Origin: an uncultured Desulfuromonas sp. | Lineage (GTDB): Bacteria > Desulfobacterota > Desulfuromonadia > Desulfuromonadales > Desulfuromonadaceae | Length of the DNA: 64,000 nucleotides | Assembly (NCBI RefSeq): GCF_963678835.1 | Contig: NZ_OY787469.1 | Span: forward strand, 1,302,001 to 1,366,000 | Direction of reading: 5' to 3' | Shown here: piece after piece, positions 42,700 to 51,960 of the stretch | Layout: every line of letters begins with the position of its first letter | Numbering within the stretch: position 1 is the first letter of the stretch | Made by a program: the position numbers and the translations under genes | The notes under the pieces: model-generated | Seen by the model: the letters and a program-made list of their open reading frames with translations, nothing else | Told to the model about the DNA's origin: nothing | Database searches by the model: none

Positions 42700-43659
42700 T
42701 CAGGCGATGCCCGATGCATCGCAATCCTGATTGGTGGCGATCTGCGAGGCACAGACCACTTGATCGCGCCCGGCTTCTTTAGCGGCATACAGCGCTTCGT
42801 CAGCGAGTCTCAGCAGGTCATCCTCCTCCTCCACACCATCGGCAGGGCAGGTGGTAACGCCGATGCTGATGGTGATCTCCAGATCGCGAATCTCGCCACT
42901 GAACCGCAACTCTTTTGCGGCCAATCGCAGGCGTTCCGCGACTTCGCGGGCACATTCCATGTTGGTGTTCGGTAAAATCAGGGCAAATTCTTCGCCGCCG
43001 AAACGGGTGGGGACATCGTAAGGGCGCAGATAGCTGCGCAGCATACGGGCGAGATTGATGAGAACCGTATCGCCGTTAAGATGGCCGTAGCGGTCGTTGA
43101 TGTTTTTAAAGTGATCAACATCCACCATCAGAAGTGAGAATGATTCTTCGGTGCGTATTTGACGCTGAAACTCTTTTCTTAACGTGCGCATCAGCACGCG
43201 GCGATTGTAAAGCTGGGTCAGGGAGTCGGTGCTGGATAAGTTGAGGAGCAGACGATTGCTGCGTTTGAGATTGTCCTGCAGGGTTTTGACTTTCAACTGA
43301 ACCTTGATGCGGGCAACCAACTCTCCAATGTCCACCGGCTGGACGATATAATCGCTGGCACCCTGTTCAAGCAGGTTGATCTTGGTCTTGGTTCGATTGT
43401 CCTCGGCCAGCACGACAAAGGGGATATCGCACAGCTCCGGGTCCTGCTGCATGTGGCGCAGCAATTCCAGGCCCGACAACTGATACACGTGCAATCCACA
43501 GACGATCACGTCGATCGGCTCCTTCTCAAGAATCTCCAAGCCCTCGCGACCACTGTTTGTTTCAAAATAGCGGCTGAACGGTGACGTATCTTTGAGTGCG
43601 TCTATGATTGTCTGGCGCGTTGACGCAGATAGCGCAACGACCAGGATTCCCGGTCCCAT
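42700..43659 (-). CDS. Diguanylate cyclase with degenerate receiver domain
   Basis: This 319-residue protein has an N-terminal receiver fold (about 1-120) and a C-terminal GGDEF domain (about 150-300). The active-site loop is RFGGEEFALIL, and RPYD five residues upstream is the product-inhibition I-site, so c-di-GMP synthesis is expected. The receiver lacks the phosphate-accepting aspartate: the strand reads DVIVCGLHVYQLSG, with Gly where Asp should be. Control must therefore be by other means, such as dimerisation or binding. The ATG at 43659 follows AGGGAA. Confidence 0.9.
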   Translation of the reverse strand: MGPGILVVALSASTRQTIIDALKDTSPFSRYFETNSGREGLEILEKEPIDVIVCGLHVYQLSGLELLRHMQQDPELCDIPFVVLAEDNRTKTKINLLEQGASDYIVQPVDIGELVARIKVQLKVKTLQDNLKRSNRLLLNLSSTDSLTQLYNRRVLMRTLRKEFQRQIRTEESFSLLMVDVDHFKNINDRYGHLNGDTVLINLARMLRSYLRPYDVPTRFGGEEFALILPNTNMECAREVAERLRLAAKELRFSGEIRDLEITISIGVTTCPADGVEEEDDLLRLADEALYAAKEAGRDQVVCASQIATNQDCDASGIA

Positions 43660-43799
43660 AAGCAATTCCCTGATCCAGTGAAAATCAAATTAAAACAGCA
43701 TGACAGTCGTTGTCTTCCGCAAGACACTGCGGATTCTTTTTTTCCTATCGACAGAATTGTCCAGGGACTTTATCTGTTTTTATTGGCCGGCATCTTTAG

Positions 43800-43951
43800 C
43801 AGGATGTTGAAAAACAGTCTGTGCCGTGTCTGGACGGGCGACCAAAATCAAGGAGCGTTTTTTAAGTCCTTGATTTTGTAAAGAAGACGGAAATTGCATT
43901 TTTGGATGCCACCGTTGAAAAGCCCACGGAAGGGATTTTTTCAACATCCTG
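43800..43951 (+). mobile_element. 152-bp MITE family 1, copy D
   Basis: The element runs CAGGATGTTGAAAAACAGTC...TTTTTTCAACATCCTG, exactly 152 bp, with flanks TTAG and TCAG. It sits in the gap between the diguanylate cyclase and the MerR-like gene. Confidence 0.9.
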
Positions 43952-44103
43952 TCAGTTAAGCAACACTCTTCTCGCTCTGCTCTGGAACGTTTTGACAAAG
44001 AGAATTTTTTGCTTTGGCTAGGCAGCTGGTGTATACGAGATATAATAGAGAAAACGGGCCGTATTTTTACAGTGTAATGAAGTAGTCAAAAAGGAGTAAA
44101 GCG

Positions 44104-44301
44104 ATGGCGTTGGTTAAAACCTGGTACGACATTGATGCTGCTGCCGAAAAGTTCGGTATCAAAGAAGCCACCCTTAAATTTTGGGCGTTGGAAGGCTTGG
44201 TGCGCAGCGAGCGGGAAGAGGGTGACATTGTTCGTGTGCATATCGATGACGTCCGTTTGCAGGTCGCGGATATGATCAAGGAAGCCGAATCTAAATCCTA
44301 A
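44104..44301 (+). CDS. Small MerR/excisionase-like DNA-binding protein
   Basis: This 65-residue protein is a single winged-helix domain: WYDIDAAAEKFGIKEATLKFWALEGLVRSEREEGDIVRVHIDDV fits MerR-type helix-turn-helix proteins without a dimerisation helix. AAGGAG precedes the ATG. It lies 18 bp before lhgO and is probably co-transcribed with it; the regulatory target is unknown. Confidence 0.7.
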   Translation: MALVKTWYDIDAAAEKFGIKEATLKFWALEGLVRSEREEGDIVRVHIDDVRLQVADMIKEAESKS

Positions 44302-44319
44302 GCCTTTCAGGATGTTCCC

Positions 44320-45531
44320 ATGTCATGTGATGTTGTTGTAATCGGTGGCGGTATTGTCGGTACCGCGACCGCGTTGGCCTTAACCTCCCAGGTCAAGGAT
44401 TGCCGAGTTCTCGTTGTTGAAAAAGAAGCCACCCTTGCCGCCCATCAGACGGGCAATAACAGTGGTGTGATCCATTCCGGGCTCTATTATCGTCCCGGTT
44501 CTCTCAAAGCGAAAAACTGTGTTGAAGGGCGTGATGCCCTGTATGCGTTTTGTGCTGAGCACTCCATTCCACATGAACAGTGCGGCAAGGTGGTCGTGGC
44601 CACCAGTGAAGAAGAATTGCCGGCATTGGCCGAGTTGGAACGGCGTGGCCGCGCCAACGGGCTTAAAGGGGTTGAACGCCTTGACGCCGAGGGGATTCGT
44701 CGCCGCGAACCCCATGTTCAAGGTGTTGCCGGATTGCTGGTGGCGGAAACCGGCATCGTCGACTTTGTCCAAGTCGTGCAAACCTATGCGCGTCTGATCA
44801 AAGAGCGTGGTGGTGATATTCGTCTCAACTGTGTGGTGGAGCGAGTGGAGCGTCACGACCAGGGCTTTGTCTTGCATACCAGCCAGGGACGGATAGAGGC
44901 TCCTTTTATCATCAACTGTGCCGGGCTGCAGTGTGACCGGGTGGCATTGATGTGTGGTTCTCAGCCGCACATGCGCATTGTACCGTTTCGTGGTGAATAC
45001 TACACCCTGGCTGAACGCTGCCGCTCCAAGGTCAAACACCTGATCTATCCGGTCCCCGATGCAAAATTTCCTTTCCTCGGCGTGCATTATACCCGCATGA
45101 TTAACGGTGAGGTCGAAGCCGGGCCCAACGCGGTTCTCTCCTTCAAACGCGAAGGGTATCAGCGCAGTAGCTTTTCTTTGCGCGATACCCTCGAAACCCT
45201 GACCTATCCGGGTTTTCTGTCGATGGCGCGCCGATTCTGGCGGGTGGGCCTGCATGAATACCATCGCTCGTTTTCCAAACGCAAATTTGTGGCCGATCTG
45301 CAGAAACTGATGCCCGATCTGGTTGGTGAGGATATCGTCCGAGGCGGTGCCGGAGTACGGGCTCAGGCCGTGGCTGAAGACGGCTCCCTGCTCGATGATT
45401 TCAAAATCCTTGATGAACCGGGTTTGATCCATGTGCTTAACGCACCCTCTCCGGCAGCGACCGCTTCGTTGAGTATTGGTAAAACTATTGCCGAAAAAGC
45501 TGCTGCGCATTTTGCCTTGACACCGGTGTAA
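44320..45531 (+). CDS. lhgO: L-2-hydroxyglutarate oxidase/dehydrogenase (LhgO family)
   Basis: This 403-residue FAD enzyme has the Rossmann VVVIGGGIVGTATALAL at the start and the family signature QTGNNSGVIHSGLYYRPGSLKA (about 46-67). RIVPFRGEYYTL, DAKFPFLGVHYTR and GAGVRAQAV lie in the substrate domain. It oxidises L-2-hydroxyglutarate to 2-oxoglutarate, passing electrons to the quinone pool. Nearby decayed HgdB/HgdC genes also concern 2-hydroxyacyl compounds but lie 6 kb away. Confidence 0.92.
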   Translation: MSCDVVVIGGGIVGTATALALTSQVKDCRVLVVEKEATLAAHQTGNNSGVIHSGLYYRPGSLKAKNCVEGRDALYAFCAEHSIPHEQCGKVVVATSEEELPALAELERRGRANGLKGVERLDAEGIRRREPHVQGVAGLLVAETGIVDFVQVVQTYARLIKERGGDIRLNCVVERVERHDQGFVLHTSQGRIEAPFIINCAGLQCDRVALMCGSQPHMRIVPFRGEYYTLAERCRSKVKHLIYPVPDAKFPFLGVHYTRMINGEVEAGPNAVLSFKREGYQRSSFSLRDTLETLTYPGFLSMARRFWRVGLHEYHRSFSKRKFVADLQKLMPDLVGEDIVRGGAGVRAQAVAEDGSLLDDFKILDEPGLIHVLNAPSPAATASLSIGKTIAEKAAAHFALTPV

Positions 45532-45620
45532 TCTCAGAAAAAACGGTGCCTGTTCTCTTTTGCGGCAACGTCTGTTTTTTTGATTGTCTAACATATTGTA
45601 ACTTTAGCCGGGGTAGTCCT

Positions 45621-47357
45621 ATGACCCAACGCATCCATCTGATTGAATCGAGTGTTCTGCTGTATCTGGTTATCGGCTTTGTTCAGGGGTGTGTCGGCTG
45701 GGCCGGGGTGTTCTGGTGGCCTAAAAGTCATCCTCTCGCGGCGAGTGTGGTGTTGTGTGCGATGACGGCAACTGCCGTTATGGGGCTGACTGCACAGTTG
45801 ACTGCAGGGAAGCATTTTAATCGTCAGGTGCTGGTTTTGACCCTTCTTCTCGGTGGTGTTGTGGCTCTGGCCTCAGTCTGGGTGCTGTGGCAGATGGCGG
45901 GCTCCTCTCAACCGTCCAACCGGGGGGTGACGGTTTTAATGACCAGTTGGACGGTCTCTTCATTTGTGCTGGCCTATATTCTGATCCCCTTTATTCAGGC
46001 CTGGCCGACACGCAAGCAGGGTCGCTATCGGTACTCTGACCTTTACCGCCACAGTTGGGATAATTTTTTTATTCTGCTGGTGGCGGCAATGTTGACTCTA
46101 GGCTTCTGGCTGTTGATTGTTCTGTGGGTCATGCTGTTCAAGATGGTGGGGATTGAGTTGTTTGAAACTCTATTCTTCAATGCCGTGTTCCCCTGGCTGA
46201 GTCTGGCAATGGTGTTCTCACTGGGGATTCGTCTGGCACGCAACCATGAGTCTGTGATCGGTGCCCTGCGTAAGATCGCTCTGTCGTTGTGCGCCTTTTT
46301 GATGCCGCTGACGGCGGTTATTACCATCCTGCTGGGGGGCAGCTTGCCCTTTACCGGACTCAGTCCGATTTGGGATACAGGCTATTCAACACCGATTCTG
46401 CTGTGCCTGATCAGCGCCAATCTGCTGTTTGTTAATGGCATTGTTCAGGATGGCACGTCGCGGTCATTGTCCGGTGGTCTGGCCAGATTGTACGAACTCT
46501 CCATGGTGTTGTTGCCTGTTTATGCCGTGATCGGAATCTATTCCGTCTATCTGCGTATTGATCAGTATGGTCTGACGCCCAATCGAGTCTTTCTGCTGGT
46601 TCTGGTTGTTGTTGCCACCTGTTACAGCGTGGTTTACGCAAGCGCTGTTTTGTGGCGATCTGCGATTTGGATGGGGATCATTCGTCAAGGGAATATGGTC
46701 ATTGCTTTGATGATCTGCGCTTTTATCCTATTGCTGCACAGCCCGGTGCTGAATCCGATGGCGCTGAGTGCCCGCGACCAGTATCAGCGCTTAGTGACCC
46801 AAAGAATTTTGCCGCAGGAGTTTGATTTTGGTGCGTTAAAGTTTCATTTGGGCTCTCCCGGTCTGGCGTATTTACAGCAGCTTAAACAGTTACCTGCCGA
46901 GCATCCGTTGACGCCAACACTGCGAACATGGTTACTGGCGGTTGACGAGGCCACAAGCTATTCTCAATGGAAGAGGCATAAGCAAAGCGAAGGCATTGCT
47001 GACCATCCACTGGTTGAATTCGTGACGGATAGCCATACGGTCCCACAAGACTTTCTTCAAATGTTGGATGAGGATCAATGTCGCAAAGCGACCTGTTATC
47101 TTTTTCCGGTTGATCTCGATCGCGATGGCGTCGAAGAACTGGTGCTGTTTAATATGCAGGAGCGCTGGTCGGTGCTGGAACTTTATGATGTTGATGACAC
47201 GGGACAATGGGTGCAACAGGGAAGGCTGGGCAATTCCATGAGAAAGGAGCAACGGCAGGCCTTGGTTGATCAGCTCAGGCAGCAGCAACACCGCGTTGTC
47301 TCTCCGCACTACCAGAACCTTGAAATTGGTGATGAGGTTTTCATTTTTGAGCGTTAG
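45621..47357 (+). CDS. Large polytopic membrane protein, DUF4153-like
   Basis: This 578-residue protein has about 12 membrane segments over residues 10-390 (the FPWLSLAMVFSLGIRLARNHE region fits DUF4153). A C-terminal soluble domain (about 400-578) contains VDLDRDGVEELVLF, a calcium-loop-like repeat as in VCBS/FG-GAP proteins. Function unknown. The ribosome site is weak (cggggtag). A strong terminator follows. Confidence 0.7.
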   Translation: MTQRIHLIESSVLLYLVIGFVQGCVGWAGVFWWPKSHPLAASVVLCAMTATAVMGLTAQLTAGKHFNRQVLVLTLLLGGVVALASVWVLWQMAGSSQPSNRGVTVLMTSWTVSSFVLAYILIPFIQAWPTRKQGRYRYSDLYRHSWDNFFILLVAAMLTLGFWLLIVLWVMLFKMVGIELFETLFFNAVFPWLSLAMVFSLGIRLARNHESVIGALRKIALSLCAFLMPLTAVITILLGGSLPFTGLSPIWDTGYSTPILLCLISANLLFVNGIVQDGTSRSLSGGLARLYELSMVLLPVYAVIGIYSVYLRIDQYGLTPNRVFLLVLVVVATCYSVVYASAVLWRSAIWMGIIRQGNMVIALMICAFILLLHSPVLNPMALSARDQYQRLVTQRILPQEFDFGALKFHLGSPGLAYLQQLKQLPAEHPLTPTLRTWLLAVDEATSYSQWKRHKQSEGIADHPLVEFVTDSHTVPQDFLQMLDEDQCRKATCYLFPVDLDRDGVEELVLFNMQERWSVLELYDVDDTGQWVQQGRLGNSMRKEQRQALVDQLRQQQHRVVSPHYQNLEIGDEVFIFER

Positions 47358-47398
47358 CCACATGAGACAAGGGAACGCACATCATAGCGTTAAAAACA

Positions 47399-47428
47399 AA
47401 AGGGGCTGCGTTGCACGCAGCCCCTTTA
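47399..47428. terminator. Terminator after the DUF4153-like gene
   Basis: AAAGGGGCTGCGT pairs with ACGCAGCCCCTTT across 3 bases; strong in both directions. Confidence 0.85.
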
Positions 47429-47440
47429 AACTGAGTACAG

Positions 47441-47592
47441 CAGGATGTTGAAAATGCCCATCCTGATAATTTTCAACGACGAAAACTGAAACGACGATTT
47501 CCGTCTCGCTTGCAAAATCAAGGACTTTAAAGTCCGTTCTTGATTTTGTTCGACAGTCTATGGGTTCCACAGGCTGTTTTATTACCCGCCTG
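47441..47592 (-). mobile_element. 152-bp MITE family 1, copy E
   Basis: The element runs CAGGATGTTGAAAATGCC...CCTG, 152 bp, orientation as copies B and C. The flanks are ACAG and CTAA. It lies just beyond a terminator. Confidence 0.88.
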
Positions 47593-47827
47593 CTAAGGGA
47601 GATGGGTTTTTCTGCCGGGTGTGGTTTTCTGCCAACCTTTTTGGTTCGCCTGGAGTTTAAATCGTGGGCAGATCTTCAACAGCCCCCCCCTTCCCATAGC
47701 CAAATTTATTTTTAGACATCGGTATAAAATATTTTTTTATAGACTTTTGGTACGTCATAAAATTGTCTTCTGTTAATTTTATTGCTTAATATCAATAAGT
47801 TAATTGGTCTTTTTGTGGTGTGTTCTA
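47593..47827. other. Intergenic region, no gene recognised
   Basis: About 235 bases that become strongly A/T-rich toward the psp-like promoter. No supported frame. Confidence 0.5.
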
Positions 47828-47896
47828 TTGATTGACAAATTGATTGACTGCTCTTGACAAAACGATTGACTGTTGACAAAATAAATAAAAATTCAT
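47828..47896 (+). promoter_or_regulatory. Promoter region with five phased TTGAC repeats
   Basis: TTGAC occurs at 47832, 47844, 47854, 47866 and 47873, mostly 10-12 bases apart, so most copies lie on one face of the helix. One copy (TTGACA, 47854) is placed like a -35 box, 17 bases before CAAAAT. The cluster suggests an activator or repressor array for the operon starting at 47914. Confidence 0.5.
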
Positions 47897-47913
47897 AAAG
47901 AGGAGTGCTGCTT

Positions 47914-48555
47914 ATGGCTTTTGAGCGGTTTGAGCGTCCCGGAGAACGGGTGTCAAAAAAGATCTCCGTATGGAAACAAGGTGTTATCCATCTTAGTAAA
48001 GGAACGATAAATGCCTTTGCTTTAAACGGGCTGGATTTTTGCAGTTTGTATTATGACCGAGACACCAAGAGGGTCGGGCTGCAATTTCTGGGTTCCGCAG
48101 AGCTCTGCGGAACGGTGAAACTCTCCTATCGGGATGTTGGCGCGGTGATCCCGGCGAAAAGCTTCTTTGATTGCTACCAGATCAGCTACAACCCGTCACG
48201 GCAATATTTTCTGGATCGGGATGTCGAGAGCGGGCTGCTGTTTTTTGACCTCGGGGCTCCCGTGGCAGACGGTTATGTTGAGCATCCCGATGGCCGCTGG
48301 GTAGAAGATGCTTTTATGACATTGAGCGATTTTATTGAGGAACGGCAGTGGGCATTGTCGCCACAGGACTCTGCAGTGGTTGGACGTTATCTATTTGAAT
48401 CTGGTGTCTATTTTAACTGGAGCGCTTTTGAGATGAGAAAATGCCTGGAAGAGATGGCGCATGTGGCCAGAACAGCAATGACGCATGAACCTTTTGATAT
48501 TCCGCTGGGGAAGAAGGTGTTTGAAATTCTGCAACATGGTCTGAACCAAAAGTAA
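47914..48555 (+). CDS. Unknown protein, first gene of the pspA-yqiJ-yqiK operon
   Basis: This 213-residue soluble protein has an N-terminal beta-rich region (KKISVWKQGVIHLSKGTINAFAL...FCSLYYDRDTKRVGLQF) that recalls a small widespread domain of unknown function. A C-terminal helical part (EMRKCLEEMAHVARTAM) follows. AGAGGAG precedes the ATG at 47914. It is followed by pspA at 50 bp, so it is probably part of the same envelope-stress operon. Confidence 0.7.
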   Translation: MAFERFERPGERVSKKISVWKQGVIHLSKGTINAFALNGLDFCSLYYDRDTKRVGLQFLGSAELCGTVKLSYRDVGAVIPAKSFFDCYQISYNPSRQYFLDRDVESGLLFFDLGAPVADGYVEHPDGRWVEDAFMTLSDFIEERQWALSPQDSAVVGRYLFESGVYFNWSAFEMRKCLEEMAHVARTAMTHEPFDIPLGKKVFEILQHGLNQK

Positions 48556-48604
48556 TCCTGAACATAACTCACCAGTTTTTAACGTGAAAAAGGAGAGAAT
48601 ACGG

Positions 48605-49288
48605 ATGAAAGAAAGCATCACTGGAAGAGTCGGACGAATTGTCAGCAGCAGTATGAATGCCTTGATGGACGCCATTGAGAATGTTGCTCCCGAGATGGTT
48701 ATGGAAGAGGCGATCCGGGAAGTTGATGGTGCGTTGGACGATGTGCGTGCCGAATTGGGCAAGACCCTGGCACACAAACATCTTGCCGAGCAGCGGTTGG
48801 CTGAGAGTCGTAAAAATCACGCAGACCTTTCAGAAAAAATCCAATTGGCTGTTACAGAACGTCGAGATGACCTGGCCGAGGCCGCCATTGCCCAACAGAT
48901 GGATATCGAAGCACAACTTCCTGTTCTGGAAAAGTCTGTTGCTGAAGCAGCTGCCCAAGAGAAGGAACTTAACGGATTTGTTTCAGCCTTGCAGGCGAAA
49001 CGTCGTGAAATGAAGGAAGAGTTACAGCGTTTTATTACTGCTGAGAACGCAAAGGGTTCCTTAGCGCCGAATGCACCGCAGGGCGGATCCACTCAGACCC
49101 GCTATGCTGACAAGGCCGCCCGCGCAGGTTCTGCCTTTGAGCGGATCATGGAAAAAAATACCGGTCTTCCCGGTCAGTCGGTATCGACGAACACGGCGGC
49201 AAAATTGGCTGAGTTGGAAGAATTGTCGCGCAAAAACCGCATTAAAGAGCGCCTTGCTGCGGTAAAGGCCGGTGAGACCCTGGAATGA
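48605..49288 (+). CDS. pspA: PspA/IM30-family membrane-remodelling protein
   Basis: This 227-residue protein is a long helical hairpin of the PspA/ESCRT-III fold. It starts ITGRVGRIVSSSMNALMDAIENVAPEMVMEEAIREVD (amphipathic helix 0-1) and has an extended coiled coil to about 155. The C-terminal helical part (SAFERIMEKNTGLPG) is spaced by a flexible Thr/Gly-rich linker. It binds stressed inner membrane. GGAGAG precedes the ATG at 48605. Confidence 0.9.
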   Translation: MKESITGRVGRIVSSSMNALMDAIENVAPEMVMEEAIREVDGALDDVRAELGKTLAHKHLAEQRLAESRKNHADLSEKIQLAVTERRDDLAEAAIAQQMDIEAQLPVLEKSVAEAAAQEKELNGFVSALQAKRREMKEELQRFITAENAKGSLAPNAPQGGSTQTRYADKAARAGSAFERIMEKNTGLPGQSVSTNTAAKLAELEELSRKNRIKERLAAVKAGETLE

Positions 49289-49950
49289 TGGTTTTCATCT
49301 CTTCCAGCCCGAATCTGCCGTTTTCGATAGCTTTAGCGGTTCTGTTGCTGATTGCTCTGCTCGAAGGGGTGGGAATGTTATTTGGCCTGGGGCTCTCAAC
49401 GCTGTTTGAGGGGCTGATCCCTGACATAGACCTTGATTTTGAAGCGGATTTGCCTGACAACACCTCGCCGTTTGCCCTGTCCCGTCTTCTCGGCTGGCTT
49501 CGCTTTGGCGAAGTTCCTGCTCTGATGCTGCTGGTAATTTTTTTGACGGCATTCGGTCTCATTGGCTTGGCTGGGCAAATGATTGTGCACAAAAGTTTTG
49601 GTGCTTTTTTGCCCGCCTCTCTGGCCAGTGTGCTGTCCATGACCGCCAGTCTTCCGCTTGTGCGTGTTCTTGGAGGAGGGTTGGCCAAAATCCTGCCCAA
49701 AGACGAAACCAGCGCTGTCAGCGACCAATCCTTCATTGGTCGGGTGGCGGTGATCACTCTGGGAACGGCCCGACAAGGGGCTGCTGCTGAAGGCAAGCTG
49801 GTTGATAAGTATGGTCAAACCCATTACCTGATGATTGAGCCGGATGTGGTTGATGATGCCTTTCCGCAGGGGGAACAGGTGCTGGTCGTAAGTAAACGGG
49901 AGGGCGTGTTTCGGGCGATCCGAAACGTGAATCAGAGCCTGGTCGATTAA
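49285..49950 (+). CDS. yqiJ: YqiJ/NfeD-like inner-membrane OB-fold protein
   Basis: This 221-residue protein has three or four membrane segments (about 12-35, 72-100, 105-125) and a cytoplasmic OB-fold at the C-terminus (about 145-215, SFIGRVAVITLGTARQG...GEQVLVVSKREG). Its ATG overlaps the pspA stop (ATGA), indicating coupling. YqiJ partners YqiK in E. coli. Confidence 0.85.
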   Translation: MMVFISSSPNLPFSIALAVLLLIALLEGVGMLFGLGLSTLFEGLIPDIDLDFEADLPDNTSPFALSRLLGWLRFGEVPALMLLVIFLTAFGLIGLAGQMIVHKSFGAFLPASLASVLSMTASLPLVRVLGGGLAKILPKDETSAVSDQSFIGRVAVITLGTARQGAAAEGKLVDKYGQTHYLMIEPDVVDDAFPQGEQVLVVSKREGVFRAIRNVNQSLVD

Positions 49951-49997
49951 AAGGTGACAGCGACAGGCGATCAACAACTTTTCAGGGAGACACTTCT

Positions 49998-51752
49998 ATG
50001 GATGGATTGATAACCATTGCCGGATTTGCACTTGTTTGTGTCCTGGCACTGATCGTGATCGGAATGATTTTTGCTCGGCTTTACAAACGGGCCAGTAAAG
50101 AACAGTCGTTTGTTCGTACCGGTTTCGGTGGGCAAAAGATTATTATGAACGGTGGCGCTTTGGTACTTCCGGTGTTGCATGAAACGATTCCGGTCAATAT
50201 GAATACCTTACGACTGGCCGTTCACCGCGCCAACGAGCAGGCGTTGATCACCCGGGATCGCATGCGGGTCGATGTGTTGGCGGAGTTTTATGTCCGGGTG
50301 AAGCCTGAAGCTGAATCTATTGCCAATGCCGCGCAGACGCTCGGCCTGCGTACTGTTCAGCCTGAAGCGCTGAAAGAGTTGGTGGAGGGGAAGTTTGTCG
50401 ACGCTTTGCGCGCCGTTGCCGCGGAAATGGCCATGGAAGAGCTACATGAAAAGCGGGTCGATTTTGTTCAGAAAGTTCAACAGGTGGTATCCGAGGACTT
50501 GCTGAAAAACGGCTTGGAGCTTGAATCCGTCTCCTTAACCGGGCTCGATCAGACCAGCAAGGAATACTTCAACCCTGACAACGCCTTCGATGCTGAAGGT
50601 TTAACCATGCTCACGGACGCCATTGAGTCGCGCCGCAAAAAACGCAATGACATTGAACAGGACACCAAGGTTGCCATTCAAAATAAGAACCTCGAAGCGG
50701 AACGGCAAAAGCTTGAATTGAGTAAAGAGGAAGAATACGCGCGTCTGCAGCAGGAACGGGAAATCGAAGTCCGACGGGCGGCTCAGGCTTCCGAGATCGC
50801 CATGGAACGTGCGGCGAAGAAGAAAGAGGCTGAACAGGCGGATATCCAGGCCAATCAACAAATTGAACAATCCCGGATCACCTCGGAACGGGCCATCGAA
50901 GAAGAGCGGATTGCCAAGGAAAAACTGGTTCAATCCAAAGATATTGAGAAAGCCAGGACAATTGAGGCGGCGGAAGTTGAAAAAAGGAAAACGATTGAAC
51001 TGGCGGAACAGGATCGGGCCATAGCCATTGCCGAGAAATCAAAAGCACAGTCGGTTGCCCAGGCTGAAGCGGATACGGCCCGTTCCGAAGCAGTAAAAGC
51101 GGAAGAGAAGGTGGTCACGGTGCGTGAAACCGAGATTGCCGAACGGCAGAAAAGTATTGAACTTGTCGAAGCGCGCAAACAGGCCGAGCGCGAGGCGATT
51201 TCTGTTACCGTTGCCGCTGAGGCCAAAAAACAGGCTGCGGATGATTATGCCGAAGCCGCACGCATTCAGGCCAAAGGGGATGCGGATATGGAGCGCCTGA
51301 CGGCGGAAGGTAAATCGGAAGCGATCAAATTAGAAGCCGATGCTGCGGCAAAACGTTATGCCGTTGATGCCGAAGGTAAAAAAGCGATTAACGAAGCGGA
51401 CAATACTCTTTCGGCTGATCAGATCGCCATGCAGGTCAAACTGGCTCTGATCGAGCATTTGCCGGCCATCATTGCCGAGAGTGTTAAGCCCATGCAGAAT
51501 ATCGATGGTATCAAGATTTTCCAGGTTGAGGGGATTAATGGGGGCGCCGGAAGCGCGGGAAACATCGACACAGCAGCTTCTCCGGGACAGGGGAACCTCG
51601 CCGATCAGGTTGTCAACAGCGCTCTGCGCTATCGAGCTCAGGCTCCCATGGTAGAGTCTTTGCTTAAAGAAATCGGCATTGACGGAACGAATATTAATGG
51701 TTTGACACAGGCCCTTTCCACAAATGGGCCCGATGTGGCCCCCCAGGAGTAG
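49998..51752 (+). CDS. yqiK: Flotillin-like protein YqiK
   Basis: This 584-residue protein has one N-terminal membrane segment (about 5-28) and an SPFH/band-7 domain (about 40-210, VPVNMNTLRLAVHRANEQALITRDRMRVDV-type). A long Ala/Glu-rich coiled coil (about 215-480) and a short C-terminal tail follow. It forms membrane microdomain scaffolds. GGGAGA precedes the ATG. Last gene of the operon, followed by a terminator. Confidence 0.93.
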   Translation: MDGLITIAGFALVCVLALIVIGMIFARLYKRASKEQSFVRTGFGGQKIIMNGGALVLPVLHETIPVNMNTLRLAVHRANEQALITRDRMRVDVLAEFYVRVKPEAESIANAAQTLGLRTVQPEALKELVEGKFVDALRAVAAEMAMEELHEKRVDFVQKVQQVVSEDLLKNGLELESVSLTGLDQTSKEYFNPDNAFDAEGLTMLTDAIESRRKKRNDIEQDTKVAIQNKNLEAERQKLELSKEEEYARLQQEREIEVRRAAQASEIAMERAAKKKEAEQADIQANQQIEQSRITSERAIEEERIAKEKLVQSKDIEKARTIEAAEVEKRKTIELAEQDRAIAIAEKSKAQSVAQAEADTARSEAVKAEEKVVTVRETEIAERQKSIELVEARKQAEREAISVTVAAEAKKQAADDYAEAARIQAKGDADMERLTAEGKSEAIKLEADAAAKRYAVDAEGKKAINEADNTLSADQIAMQVKLALIEHLPAIIAESVKPMQNIDGIKIFQVEGINGGAGSAGNIDTAASPGQGNLADQVVNSALRYRAQAPMVESLLKEIGIDGTNINGLTQALSTNGPDVAPQE

Positions 51753-51781
51753 TTTTTGGGGGGGGCAAAGAATGACGTTTG

Positions 51782-51814
51782 AAAAGGGGCTGCACGGTGC
51801 AGCCCCTTTTTTAT
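51782..51814 (+). terminator. Terminator of the psp-yqi operon
   Basis: AAAAGGGGCTGCAC and GTGCAGCCCCTTTT are separated by one base, then TT; very strong. Confidence 0.9.
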
Positions 51815-51960
51815 GTTTTGGGGCCTGGAGCAACAGCAGCCCGTGACAAAAGATACGCAGTTTAGATTTTTATGGTGGAAAACGATTGGAAGTATTTATT
51901 GGTTGTCGGCGTTTATGAAACTGATTGAACCTTTCCTGATTCAACCAAAGGAGCTGGATA

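Noticed and set aside
44380-45594. 404-codon - strand frame antisense to lhgO
   Set aside because: LhgO has full-length family motifs. The antisense frame has no ribosome site or family pattern.
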